Source: Sclerodactyla briareus (taxonomy: Eukaryota > Echinodermata > Holothuroidea > Dendrochirotida > Sclerodactylidae). Taken from it: a stretch of DNA of 64,000 nt. This document shows positions 41,901 through 56,900 of the stretch, in pieces. The notes beneath the pieces were generated by a model, which was not told the DNA's origin, did no database searches, and saw only the letters and a list, made by a program, of their open reading frames with translations. The translations under genes were made by a program, and so were the position numbers. How positions within the stretch are numbered: the first letter of the stretch is position 1; every line of letters begins with the position of its first letter. The stretch covers positions 81,001 to 145,000 of the forward strand of contig JAODTK010005531.1 in NCBI GenBank assembly GCA_026419785.1, in the 5' to 3' direction.

Positions 41901-44900
41901 AAGAAACCAAATTACTAATATCAGTGACCAATTTCAAAAATTATAAGTTACTGTTTGTTGGCTATTGTCTACCAAAGGGTGTTTTGTGGAAATGTGTCTT
42001 AAAAGGGGCTAATGGGCAAAAAATTCGACACAAAAAGTGACTCCAGGATCCATTTCTTGATTTTAATATCTCAGGCCGATTGGTTGGACAATTATTACAT
42101 TTTCATGAAATCCAACAAACTTAAAAATTTTACATAAATGAAGCAAATTACCTGTATGCACATTGAATAAGTCCCAGTGACTCGAAACAGTGTTGAAATT
42201 GGGGGGACTAGAGGTGGGACATAACATCAAGTTCACTGACAAGTGAAACAACACTCTGAAATTTGAATATAAATTAGGCAAATAAGACACACTGAATGAC
42301 TTGTGAACTAGAGAACCAATGGTGCTGTAGCTCAAACCGCACAAATTACCAAGAAGAATGTACAATTATGTGTTAAATGTTCACGATCACGGGGACAAGA
42401 AGAGCCTCTTTAAAGACCTTTGACCATGACCTTCACAGCGGGTCAAAGATATGCCAATGGTTAATGAACATTGAGTCCAAGGTTGGTCAGCATCCGTCAC
42501 AGAAGACTGTTTGGGGTCGGAAAAAAAAGGCAACTGTTTACACACAGGATAGATAGAGCAGATAGTCTGCAGGGCCCGAGTGGGACTTTGGGAATGGACC
42601 AAAAATTCCTGAGAACCCTGAAAGACATGGTATTAAAACCCTCATTATTACCAAACATCAGCACTGAACCTGTGCATCAAAATTCGTAAGAGTAGAAGCA
42701 TTTTGCATGATTTCACATTGTTGGGCCACCCAGGGCACACACTGGCCTTGGGCCCAAAATTCCGAACACCCCACAATGGCCCACTACCCAAGGAGCACTA
42801 CAACTTTAAAGGAAATCAATTGAAACTTGTGGGAGGAGATGCATCCCAAGTACCCTTGTGTGAGATTCTGAATTGGGCTCTCTGGCCCAAGCGGGACCTG
42901 GACCAAAATTCTTGATCACCCCGAAGGTAGGGCTGCTAGACCCAGCATTATGACCGGATGTCAGCACTGTGCACCAAAATTTATAAGAGAAGCAATCTGC
43001 ATAATTCCACATTATGGGCCCCAAGGCCCCACTGGACCTTGGAATCTGAATCCCTGGGTACGCTGAATGTATGGCCTATTAGGCCATCATCATGACTGAA
43101 CATCAGCATTGTGCAACCAAAATTGTAGGAGATACAAAATTTTGCGTTATTTCATATGTTGGGCCCTATGGCCCAGTTGTGGAGGAGATGCATTCCAAGC
43201 ACCATTGTGTGAAATTTCATAAAATAGGCACACAACAGGGCAAGGCCGGCAGCTGGTTTGGGCTAAAAATGTTTGGGACTAAAGTTAGACCATACCCAAG
43301 TTTCATGAAAATCCAGCAAACTTTGAAATCATGCATAAATTAATGCAAATTAGAAGATAATCACGTTGAATGGCCTCTAGTGACCACGAATCCATGTTAA
43401 AAAAATTCGCAACTGAAGGTAAACCATACCCACCTAGTTCCATGAAACTCCAACCAACTATAAGATTCTGCATAAATTATGCAAATTAAACACATTGTCA
43501 CCTTCAGTGACCCCAAATCTCATTAACCAGAAAGCCAAAAGGCTTCTAGTGATTCCTAGACTCTTTCTGACAACTTAAGCTATACACAAGACACGAATGG
43601 AACATTGCACCAACTCATTATGTGCAACATAACAACTGACAAATTTCCTGTTTATCCCAACCAACCAATAGGGTTCCTATACTCTTGATAAGAAAGCTAC
43701 ACACTGAATTTCAAGATTTCAGACTTTGACCTATGGCGACCTCAAATGACCTCTGACCTGACCTCAATAGGTTCATGTACTCATTCGTGGGGAACACACT
43801 ACCGAGAAATGAGTTTCATCCATCCAGGCAAGGTCGAGTTATCGTGTTTACAAGCCAAAATTAGCCAAAATATCAATTTTCACAATTTTCCTTTTTTAAT
43901 TATTTAATTAAGGACAACTGCATGATGATTGATAATTAATTATTAATAGTAATAAAAAATATTAAGGTTCCTGTACTCCCCATAAGGAAGCTACACACCA
44001 AATTTCAACCTGATGAGACCACCATTCTGGACTTATCGTGTTTACAAGGTTTCAGACTTTGACCTATGGCGACCTCAAATGACCTCTGACCTGACCCCAA
44101 AACAATAGGTCAATTGTCCTCATCATGAGGAAGACACACACCAAGTATGGCTTTCATCCATCCAGGTGGGGTCGAGTTATCGTGTTTACAAGCCAAAATT
44201 AGCCAAAATATCAACTTTTCACAAATTTTCTATTTTCTACCAAAATTCACCTGACCTATACCGAAAACAATAGGGTTCCTGTACTCCCTGTTAGAAAGGT
44301 GCACACCAAATTTCAACCTGATCAGACCAGCCATTCTGGACTTATCGTGTTTACAAGGTTTCAGACTTTGACCTCTGACCCCAAAACAATAGGGTCCTAT
44401 GTCCTCATCAGGAGGGAAGGGAGGGAAGAAGACAAAGGACACAACCAAATATGGTGGCTTCATCCAATCCAGGTTGGGGTGATGATAGGTGTTTACCGTG
44501 TTACAAGCCTACAATGGCCAAAAGATTGACTTGTCACAATATTCTATTTTATACAAAAATTCACCTGACCTATACCGAAAACAATAGGGTTCCTGTACTC
44601 CCTGTTAGAAAGGTGCACACCAAATTTCAACCTGATCAGACCAGCCATTCTGGACTTATCGTGTTTACAAGGTTTCAGACTTGACTCTGACCCCAAAACA
44701 ATAAGGTTCACATACTAAGGATATGGGGTACACACATACCAAATATGAGCTTCATCCATCCAGGTGGGGTCGAGTTATCGTGTTTACAAGCAGCCGTCAC
44801 ATACACACACACACACACACTGTCATGACTGCATAGATTCCTCTGAATTCGTCAAGGAATAAAAAAAGATGCCCTAATTGCACAAAAAGTATCATAAGAC

Positions 44901-47900
44901 TACAAATCGTTAGTTTCATTTGCCCACAATAGCTGGGCTCCACATTACCCTAGACTACTCTCCTTTGACCATGTCGTACCCTTGCAGATTAATACTTTGC
45001 ATGGACACACATTTGAAACCTGTACAGGCTGGCTGCACCGATTTGTTTGAATTTGAATAGACCGGTGAGTGCCATGTTTGTTTTTGCAAGGGAGGCATTG
45101 TGGTACTTGACCTTTGAAATCCCGCGTTTTTCATGCTTTCAAGAGAGAGAGAGGGGTGAGTACCCTAGTTTCTTACCTCTGGTTTGAGTAGTGATGCACA
45201 CAGCCTTCTATTCCCAAACACTGGAATTATTTTACCCTAACTTCCTTACCCATGTGTAGCACCACGCACAGCTATAGTAGGTTCAATCTTCAGAGAATTG
45301 GGTAGCTAGGACTCGACAGAGATTGGACTAGGGCATGAATAACAGGAATGGCGTACACAATAGTACTAATTTTCGAACTGAGAGTAATATTTCAAATCCA
45401 GAGCACCAAACGTACCTGTCTCAGGTTTTTGTTCACCGCCGGTGAATCAGGGCTGATGGTGGACACCAACACTCCTTCTCATAGTTTCCACTCTGGAATG
45501 TGACCCCGACAAACCTGTTCTGACCCTTGGTGACTTCAACCTCAAATATTTCCCCTAAGAATTTCTTCTCGATGTCTTCCTGTTTCCAAGCGTTGGCACC
45601 TAGCGGCAGAGAAGTGAACATCTTTGCAATTTGGTTCTCACAAAAATGACGATTTACCTATAGTCTAAGTTATTAGTATATATAGATACAGTCTACAATC
45701 TCTCTTATGTATGTGCTTAGCCTTAGTTCCAATTTCAGATTCTGCAGAAATTGCCAAACAATAAACTCAGTAAACAGCATTCAGCTCATACGATTTTATA
45801 CTAGTGTGACTAGCTTATTACCCATAAAATGAATTCAATACTATGTCAAGTAAGATAAGCAGTAAAAATCACCCCACAACACCTTGAGGTCCACAGTAAC
45901 ACCGCCCCCTTGTGATGGATTAGAAAATATTTCTTCTGGCCTGGGGCCCTAGAGCCATTGTATCACATTAAACTCTCGCCATTTTTTATTCCTCGACAAA
46001 GTTAGAGGAATCTATGCAGTCATGACAGTGCATGTGTATGTATGTGTGTATGTTACGCCCAGCTCGATACAGAGACATAACTCGACCCCCATGAAGAGAT
46101 GAAAGCTCATACTTGGTATGTGTGTTCCCTAATCCCCATGAGTACATGAATTCTATTTTTTTGGGTTCAGGCAGGTCAGAGGGTTTCATATGGAGGTCAC
46201 CAGAGAGAGATCAAAGTCTGACTGAAAACCTTATAAACATGATAAGTCCAGAATGGTTGGTCAGATCAAGTTGAAATTTGGTGTATAACATTCTAATGGG
46301 GAGTACAGGAACCTACTGTTTTTGGTTCAGGTCAAGGTGAATTTTTGGAGGAAAAATGGAAAAAACTTGTGCGAAGGGCTTCCGGGTTTGGAAAAATGGA
46401 ACTAATTACCCCATTGTTATGGAGAATAGCCAGACTTGTGGAAATAGGATGAGTAATGGTGAGTTGTGCTATTATGACCTTGTTAAAACGTCCCATGCGT
46501 GTACTTGACCTTGACAATTACTTTCAATTACATATAATTATCATTGTTGAAATCAGTTTACAGGTAGGGGAAACAGGTTACAATGATTTTACACAGAGTT
46601 ATCTTATGATGGAGGAGGGGGGGGGGAGGGGGGGGGGAGGAGTTTGATGTCAGCATGATGAGCAATTTCTCATATGAAACATTTTTACATACTGATGTTG
46701 TAAATGTATGTCTGCATGCAATCCCATGTGACCTTTGACTAACATTATCATAGCATCATTATATCAGCCTGGAAACGGGCCTTACGGCCAAATATTCACA
46801 CCCCCTCACAGCCACCAGCACTTCTCTCAGAATGTAAATTTCCTGCCTCACAAACAGTGACTGACGGTAACATTCATGTAGCTCAGCACCCACCACTCAT
46901 GGTTTGAGAGGGATGGATGATACATACTTATAGAGAGACTGCAGTACATCTCTGTATCTGCATTATGAATCGGAGAAAGGCAACGTGTGCACTCCACCAC
47001 CGTTATAGTTAGGGTTCCCACGGTCAGCTTGGAGTTCTCGATCAGCACATCCTCGTGGAGCCCCGGGGGATCAGCTTGACGAAGAAGGGTTGTAGCGCAG
47101 TTAGTTTGTAGGCGGGAGAGGGAATCTGTTTCTTACGTATAGTTTCTTGATCTGTGGGAAGAGATGAACAGTAATTTGGCCACTAAGTATGGTGAATCTG
47201 CAGACAAAGTGTGTTTCCTCCTACCTTTCCAACACTATCATTGATCAGAGGTGCGAATAGTGTGCGTTTGAGACCAAATTCAACCTCGTAATCTGTGAAT
47301 TTACCCTATCTATGAGGGCCTATGGAAAGCTAACCAGGGGTTTTAATGATATCTGACCCCCCCAGTCGATCAGACAGTGAGGCCAGCAGAGATCGTTTCC
47401 CTGGAGATGCTGGTTTGAATTCAGCAGGCCTAATACCTGCTGCAATGTCTGACCTCCAGTACTCAGCTAGCTATCAGTAAAATTTCCTCTTGACATCATG
47501 AATAAAATGCAAACTCCAACCGAAACTGGGACAATGCCATCTACATAAAGAAACATGTTCTCTTATTGACACTGTCCATTCAGTTTGGAGGCCCTCAATT
47601 TTCAGGGTTCAAAGCATTCCATGAAAACAGGATTCCAAGCGTTTCTTCCTGAGTTTTAAATCCGGACAAGTGAGTACACACTAGTCTCGCGATCAGTGGT
47701 TGTTTGGCCGAAGCATTAGTATATCTCAACAAATCAACACTGTCGCTTATTTGACAGTTGCCACCAGACGACAATGCCTCTTTTAATGTCTATGAGACAA
47801 CCCTGTTTTGCGATCAGCTATTTATAATAGTCGATCAATTTCAACAAACAATTCACCTCTTCTCCCTGGGATTATGCATACCGCAGCATAAACCCCCCAA

Positions 47901-50900
47901 AAATTTAGAATTGCAATGTGCTTTTCCATTAGATGCCACGTTAACAAGTTAAAAAGATGGCCATAACAACTCAAACTGCTTCAACAATAAAATCTGTGAT
48001 AACCCACTCTAAAATCAAATGTGACCAGCTTCCTAAGGTTCTACAGTGAAATTCACAGTGCATGCTACTGTTACCAGCGGGAGCCACAACACAAGTCTCA
48101 CCTGATTGACGATAAGCCCACTGAGCTGTGGTACCACTCTACCCTCAAAATGGGTCTTTGTAGAAAACTCTAACTCAGGCTCCTGTGAATTCAAAATGAA
48201 GTATTACAAAGAGTAACATATTTCAATAGGATAATCTTGATTGGTTCCTATCGACCATCGAATGCTAGATTCTAAAAGCAGTTCATATTTCAGAACCAGA
48301 ATTAGTGGTCTAAAACTAAAATCTAATAGAAAACAATCAAAGAGTTTTGCAATTGAGAGTACTGGATCGCAGCATGGTTTCAGTGCATTGCGTGCCATCA
48401 AATACCCTTCTCTTGTGGAATAAGAATACCACAACATGGTAAACAAGTGGGTTCTCGAACCGCTAGTCTCGCCTATTTCGCAATCAGAGATTTTTTTTTT
48501 TTTGACGCGAGTATTTACCTCCTTGATCTGAGGGGTTGACTATCAGGGGATTTTGTTGTGTTCCACGAATATCTAACTAATTCCAAAAATATGCATAAAT
48601 TATGCAATTAGACACCTTAAATGACCTTCTGTGACTCTGACCCCCACCTTCAAATATTGTTGGACCAAACTGGTAGCACATCCACAAAGTTTCATGAAAA
48701 ATTAGCAGACTTTTTTGAAAAAAATGCTAAATTATGCAAATTAGACACCTCAAATGATCTTTGATGACATCGACGTCGTCATGAAATTTATGGGATGAAG
48801 GAGTCCATGCCACAAGTTCGTGGAATGACAATCCGGCCCACTTTGCAATTTGGCATAAATTATGCAAATTGGGGTAATTAATTAGCATATTCTACGCTAA
48901 AAATCTAATCATTATTTCTCTGGTATCCTGTTACGATAAGACAAGCTACATCCCCGTAGGTTGCACAATCTTGCTAACGAGCTCAAACAATAAAATACAT
49001 AAAATGGGCTAATTAACATACTTAATTACTGAGTATCATCCCCAAAATCTAATCAGATCGACTACAGCCAACCCTGATGCTACGTTGAAAATTTTGTCAC
49101 AATTGCACTTACCGTTGAAAGATATCCTGCTAACGAGATAGTGTGACACACACACACTCACATACGCACACATGTAACGACCGGCAAACAAGGACGGTAT
49201 GTGTTCAACAATGCAATCGAGGACAAAGTGTTTATGCTGTACACTATGGAACCGCGGACACACCTGCAATCGTGGACACAATAACATGTATTTTAATATC
49301 AAACGGGGGTCACACAAGGTCTGACTATAGACCCCCAACCGAGGATCTCGTTTATATACATTTTTACGTTGATTGCAATAACCCTAGCATATATTGAAAT
49401 GGGGACTGTCCCCCATTACAGGTGTGTCCTCGGTTCCACGGTGGAAAATCAGACGAACGTCCTCATTTCACGCCTGTTACAAACGCACACACACGCACAC
49501 ACACGCACACACACGCACACACACGCATACATGTAACGACCGGCAAACGAGGACGGTAAGTGTTCAACTATGCAATTCGAGGACAAAGTGTTTATGCTGT
49601 ACACTATGGAACCGTGGACACACCTGCAATCGTGGACACACTAATATGTATTTTAATATCAAACGGGGGACACACAAGGTCTGACTATAGACCCCCAAAC
49701 GAGGATCTCGTTTATATACATTTTTACGTTGATTGCAATCACTCTAGCATATATGGAACAAGGGACTGTCCCCCATTACAGGTGTGTCCTCGGTTCCACG
49801 GTGGAAAATCAGACGAACGTCCTCATTTCACGCCTGTTACAAACGCACACACACGCAATAGTGACCACTAAGTCTCCCCCTGAATTTCATTCAGCGAGGA
49901 CAATAAAAACAGAGAGAGGAATTATAAATAGGGTATTCCTTCTCAATTCTACCCACTGCAGGAAAAAATAACTTTCTAGGGAGGGGGGAGGGAGAGAGGG
50001 ATTTAGTGAGTTGGTCCACTGTATAAATATATGTCTGTGTGTGAGTGTTCATCTGTCAGGCCTTAGTTTTATAACTTATACACATATACCACAGGTATAG
50101 GCCAACATTAGGTCTAATGTTGATTTCACATCATACATGCATATTGGGAACCTTGATATGTTTCCACACCAATACATTTTTTGATACCCCTATGCTCCGG
50201 ACATGTTGCTGTAAACCAAGAGCAAACTTGAAGAAGTAGCTATGACTCGCTTGTGGCCTCTGATGAAAAAAACAAAATCCAAACTGTTAGTTAACGTACC
50301 TCGAAAAAAGAGAATGACCAATGGGAGAAAGGGTGCCTGGTGAAGGAGAGACGACCTTTGCCCTCCAGTTTTGTGACAGTAATGGACACATAGGCAGAGG
50401 TACCAAACACCAGGTCGACATCCACTGATATCCTGAAACCTCCTGAGTACTTGATGCTCAATGCCACATCAACCTCCTGAAGAGAAGAGAGAGAAGAGAT
50501 TGACTAGTGAGCGAAAGGGTCTCTGGGGAAGAGAGGACACCCCTTCTCCTCCAGTTGTGGTGGTTATAGACAGAGGTACCAAACACCAGGTCGACATCCA
50601 CTGATATCCTGAATCCCTCCCCCTGACTACTTCATGCTCAATGTCACATCAACCTTCTGAAGGGAAGAGACAAGAATGAGAATGACTAGTGAGCGAAAGG
50701 GTCTCTGGGGAAGAGAGGACACCCCTTCTCCTCCAGTTGTGGTGGTTATAGACAGAGGTACCAAACACCAAGTCGACATCCACTGATATCCTGAAACCTC
50801 CTGAGAACTTGATGCTCAGTGCCACATCAACCTCCTGAAGGGAAGAGACAAGAATGAGAATGACTAATGAGTGGAAGGGTCTCTGGTGAAGAGAGGACAC

Positions 50901-53900
50901 GCCTTCTCCAGTTTGCCATGGTTATAGACAGAGATTCCAAACACCAGGTTGACATCCATGGATGTCCTGAAACCTCCTGAGAACTTGATGCTCAGTGCCA
51001 CATCAACCTCCTGAAGAGAAGAGACAAGAATGAGAATGGCTAATGGGAGAAAGGTCTCTGGGGAAGAGAGAACACCCCTTCTCCTCCAGTTTGCCATGGT
51101 TATAGACAGAGATTCCAAACACCAGGTTGACATCCATGGATGTCCTGAAACCTCCTGAGAACTTGATGCTCAGTGCCACATCAACCTCCTGAAGGGAAGA
51201 GACAAGAATGAGAATGACTAGTGAGCGAAAGGGTCTCTGGGGAAGAGAGAACACCCCTTCTCCTCCAGTTTGCCATGGTTATAGATAGAGATTCCAAACA
51301 CCAGGTTGACATCCATGGATGTCCTGAAACCTCCTGAGAACTTGATGCTCAGTGCCACATCAACCTCCTGAAGGGAAGAGACAAGAATGAGAATGACTAA
51401 TGGGAGGAAGGGTCTCTGGTAAAGAAGAGAACCCCTTATCTGCCATTTTGTTGTTGGTCATGGACAGAGGTATCACGCACCAGGTCGACTTCAATAAGAA
51501 ACAATAGGATTGAACCAGTTATGAAAAATCCTTGAGAGCTCCAAATCCCATTTGTATGCTCTAGATCTGTTAGATAGTTAGATTCAGTTCCTAACTAGGA
51601 TATATACTTGAGCAAGCAACATTTTTATTAGAGAGGATAACATCTAAATCTTCCAGCACTGACACTAATGTTGGTACGAGTGATCAATATGAAGTGGTTG
51701 GTGAATGTTGTCATTAGGGACTATTAAAAGTATGACTAGACAGTGCACCTATTGAAATGAAACTTTCACATTTTAGTGGATAGTGTGGTGTAAATATTGA
51801 AGGTCTTCAGAGACCATTCAGAGGGGGGTCATGCATTGCTGCATAAAATTAAATAGCCATTTATAGGACATCTGGGGTCATGAGAGGTCAAATTAATTAA
51901 AATTCCAATTTTTGTCATGTTTGTGCCTATTTTGGTCTACTCTACCCATGAATCTGTCTGTAGCCACCCTCAAACATATTGATCTGATTTGACACATAAT
52001 GCTGGCAACCCTGGCCATCAGTGTCACACACACACACACATAATGCAGGCAATTCTGAGCATCAGTTTGCCACACACATAATGCAGGCAACCCTGAGCAT
52101 CAGTGTCACGCACACATAATGCAAGCAACTCCGAGCACCCAGTGTCACACACACATAATGCAGGCAACCCTAGCCATCAGTGTCACACACACATAATGCA
52201 GGCAACTTGAAGCATCAGTGTGACACACACATAATGCAGGCAACCCTAGCCATCAGTGTCACACACACACACATAATGCAGACAACACTGGGCATTAGTG
52301 TCACACACGCACACACATATCGCGGGCAATCTGGGCATCAGTGTCACACACACAATACAGGCAACCCTGAGCATTAGTGTCACACACACACACATAATGC
52401 AGGCAACCCTGAGCATCAGTGTCAAACACACATAATGCAGGCAACCCTAGCCATCAGTGTCACACACACACATAATGCAGACAACTCTGGCCTCAGTGTC
52501 ACACCACCAACGCTGCTAGGGTGCGCGGTACCTACATTTTTTGGAAAACCCCGTACTAACCGGTGCCCTGGCACCGGTATTCGTGCGGTCACCCCGTATT
52601 CTGGCTTTGCCTAAAATACTGCTAGCGATCGTTATACTACTGATATTGCAGCACACTTGTACTGGGGCATCTATTTTCACAATGTTGTTCTTTCATACAT
52701 CCTTATTTTTTCATGTAAAAAGATTGCCCCCCAAGAGAATTTTTTTATTCGTGTAATCAAATAAATGTTGCATAGGTTCGTTTCGTTTTCTGAGAAGAAT
52801 TCATAACAACGTACGTATGGCAAACAGCACCTGCATGTGACCACTGTTGTGCTGGTAGTACTAGTACCCAGGCAGAAATACATGTACAACTCTCACTCTT
52901 CAATTACGTACGTAAGCTCAGCTCCGCCGAAACAGATCGCTCACTCTACTCGCTAGCGCAATTGCCAGCTGAGTAAGCCCTAACGTAACTGTGATTATTT
53001 TAGCAAGAAAAACCGAAGCAAGGCACGATTAAAAGTAGTCTTAAAAGCCACCAAATCAATGCTAAACGTGGGCAGTGGGCGTTTTATCATTTAACAGATT
53101 GCAGATAAAGTTGCGATGTACGCGGCGGCTGGGTATGGCAAAAATACAAGTATGACAGCACTGGTTTTTGGTAATTTCAATAATAGTACCGGGATTTGGC
53201 AGCCAATACCAGTAATTTCCGCCAGTACTGGTAATAGTAACTGTGCATTTGACCAGCGGTACTGCGGCAGTAAGTTACCGGTGTGACGAGTACTGGTACT
53301 AATAACGTTAAAGGTAACCGCGCAACCCTACACGATGCAGACAACCTTGAGCATCAGTGAACCTCAAGAATATGCCCTACAAATGTAACTTCTTTTAAGT
53401 CACTGATATCACTATTTAACGATCATTGTCTCAGCCATGGAATTCTGTGACTCATTACGTGCCCCCATCCCATTGAAATGGGATTAGCAGACTAGCTCAC
53501 TTGGTAAGGCTCCAGACTGCAAAACAGATTGCGAGTTCAGAGCCCATTGGAAGCCTGAGGTCTTTTCCGCAGATGGGTTGGAAGAAAGGCATGTTCTGAA
53601 AATGTCCCAAGCCACCCACGTGTTACTAAAGTGGGTACCTTGGGAGAGTGACTTGTAAAGAATATAGAGCACTGTTGTGGCTGCTCGATATTGGGTATTC
53701 TTGGGCTGAGACGAAGCTAGCACTCTTTAACTTTGTCGCAACGAAACACCCAGTGGTGCTTCCAGCATTGTCGATATCAGTGGTGAACGACAATAGCTTT
53801 GTCTTGGGAAACTGTTCAATTTGACCACATTATCTTCTACAATCAAGAAGCCAATCAGACCACGTTTCAAGTAGTTGCTTACGTCCTGTGGGTTGCTAAT

Positions 53901-56900
53901 TCCGCTTTTATAGGAAACCTATTAAACTAACATACTAAAGTTTAATCCTCCAAATAGTGTGTAATATCTGGAATGAAAATCAATAATATTGACAGATGAG
54001 AACGAAAAATTAATTTCCGCGGAAGAGAGTCTGCCAATGTATTATTACTATTTTGAATTACCATTATTGACACTATAGGCAAAATGGATAGTACAATATG
54101 GAATAGACCTAGAGAGTGTTGTGTTTACCTGGAAAAAATGCTATATAAGAACGAGCATAAATGAGTAAGTTGAAATTTTTACTGGAATGAGTTATCAAAA
54201 CATTTTTGGAGCCCACTTTCTCAGATTTTCCGGTGATATATATTTATATATTTGCAACTCAAACACCCTTTCAGAACCTACAGTAAGAAGGGAACTCAGC
54301 CTCTAGCTCGTTTTTCAATGTTGCTCAATCTGACTCCTTTCAATGGGACAAGTTCATGTTTAGGATTTGGCAATCAATGATATGAAAATGATTTGGGAAC
54401 AGGTGTGGCTGCTTAGCAGTGCAAATTTGGAGCATTTGTTTATCTAGCGTGGATAGCAAAACATATGCTGGTATCATTGGGAATATATTACAGTATGGTA
54501 GCACTGCTAAATGGCACCATCATATCTGAGAGGACACACTGTCTATTCAGGGGAGGGGGGGTGTACTGATAAATACAAGTGGTATGATCACGTGCACTAA
54601 TATCAGCCGAATCTGCTCTGGAAGCATTGTCAGAGTGGCCAAAATATACAGTGATATGGAGCTCCAATAGTGGAACAATAAGACAACAAAAAAACCCGAT
54701 TGGCCACAAGATGAAAAGGCCAACCTGATTGCGACAATTAGGGTGAGAGGCTTTCACCAGTAAGCAGAATGAAGGAAATGGAATCAAGGCCTTTGGGCTT
54801 CAGGGGAGTGAGGGGGGGGGGGGGAACTAGGGAGTTGATTGGGGGAGACCAATTTTAATATAACTCCTAGTGTGTAACCACATCGCCGCCCAACATCAAA
54901 AAAGATTTTCGTGATGGTGCATTAACTCCCGAACTGAAATTTACCGATGAAACGAAATTTGCCCAAGTTGCATAGGAAAATTTTGGAGAAGTTGGAAGGG
55001 GGCAAATCAAGCCGGAAATGAAAAGAAGTATTTGCACCCCTGATTAGCTCATTATGGGCTCATCAATCAGGTGGAATCGATTTATCCTGTTCACTAGTCA
55101 AAATTAGCCAAAATATCTATTTTCCAAACAATTATATTATTATAATAAACATTTTTAAAAAAAATAAAAAAAATAAAAAAAATAGGAATCTTGTACTCCT
55201 CATAAGTAAGCTGCATACAAAAATTCCCCTGACCTAAGCGTTTTTGTGTTTTTATAAAAAAATTCACAATATTCTTCACACTTTAACTTCTTTGACCTAC
55301 ATATGACTTTTAACCTAACAACAAACAATGGGGGGGTTCATGTACTCATTATGCAGAACCACATACCATGTGAAAGCTTGAAAACATTCAGGTGTTCATG
55401 AGTAAAATTGGCCAAAAAATATCAATGTTCCAAATTTTTCCACAAAAATTATGAAACCCAAATACCACACCAAATTATAGGGTTATTGTACTCCCATCAG
55501 AAAGCTGCGTACTAAATTTTAACTCAATCAGGACCAAGATTCTCAATGTTTACAAGATTTTCATACTTGGACCGTCTGTTGATGACCTCACATGACCTTT
55601 GACCTGAAACCAATAGGGATCATGTAATATCATAGGGAGCAAACTCACTGAGTATAAGCTTCATCCATTCGGACCCGATCAAGTTTTCTTGCTTACAATC
55701 CAAGGTGTTTTACACACACACACACACGCCTGTCCATGACTTGCATAGATTCCTCTAACCTTGTCAAGGAATAAAAAAACAACCTGTTTTTTGTTTAATT
55801 TAATCTTGACAACTAGTCTGTTGGTTTATATCACTTTGGTCACCAATTCGAACCCTCTAAACCAGCAATACCACACAGCATCGGGATGTTTCCCAACCAA
55901 ATTGGTGCAAGAGTCTCTCCACAATAGATCAATGACATAACACAATGGCACCATTCATATTACTGTAGACTCTTCAGTATATTATGACAGCACTGGAATT
56001 GATTAATCTTTTACCTGCAATATTGACACAGGAGGGAAGGGAAAGACAAGGCAAACAAGGTGTCAAGTGCATTCAAAACAGCAGGAGTATACCCTCATCA
56101 TCAAGTGCTTAGAGATGGTGCTTAGTCTGCAGTATGAGTAGCTCTTTCGCCACTGAATGTCATTATCGTGATAAGTACTCCGCATTCATTACATGTACAC
56201 AAATAAAATATATGCTGTATTAATATGTATCACATTACTTGAGCCTTGCTGAAGTAGAATGGAGTGAATAAGATGCAGCCGAAAATGTGAAGGTCTTTCG
56301 AATGTCGTAGGGGTATAGTCAAAAGTTCAATTACAATAAACATTGCTGTATTTAAATGAAATTTGGTAGGCATTGCAGCAAAAAATATCACTATGCAGAA
56401 CCCAGTTAAAAATCTGTAACTTTCACTGATATCCATGAGAGTTACATTTCTTTTACTTGGTCATGCTCACACTAACAGTAACTGTTCATAGTGAATGTTC
56501 CTTCATACCTATCCAACCTGGCTGCCAGCTGTGTATCTCAATTATTCGATAAAAAGTATGGTTCCTGGAAGATTCCAAAGTGTCACAGGGCCCGACATTA
56601 ACTTTTGTGACAACATTTTTAAAATCACTGTATCTTATATTTGGAGCCAGAAATTATCACAATCAAGGATATCCAGACAAGGACATCTTTTATTCCATGT
56701 ATAACATAAAATAATCACTTCTACCTCATTAACTAGGTTTTTTTTCCACCAATTTTCAAAGGAATTTTACCTTGCCCAACACTTGCTCTACGGCAAGTGG
56801 ACTTTCGTTCAGGGCAAGTACTTTTAGTCCATCAACTGCCCTTAATAATTAACACTGGATGCTATGCAATTACCAATTATAGGGCTCTGTTCATACAAAT

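Noticed and set aside
50649..51254. Minus frames of 83-89 codons as separate genes
   Set aside because: They read through the tandem SMP exon copies and include intronic polypyrimidine tracts.
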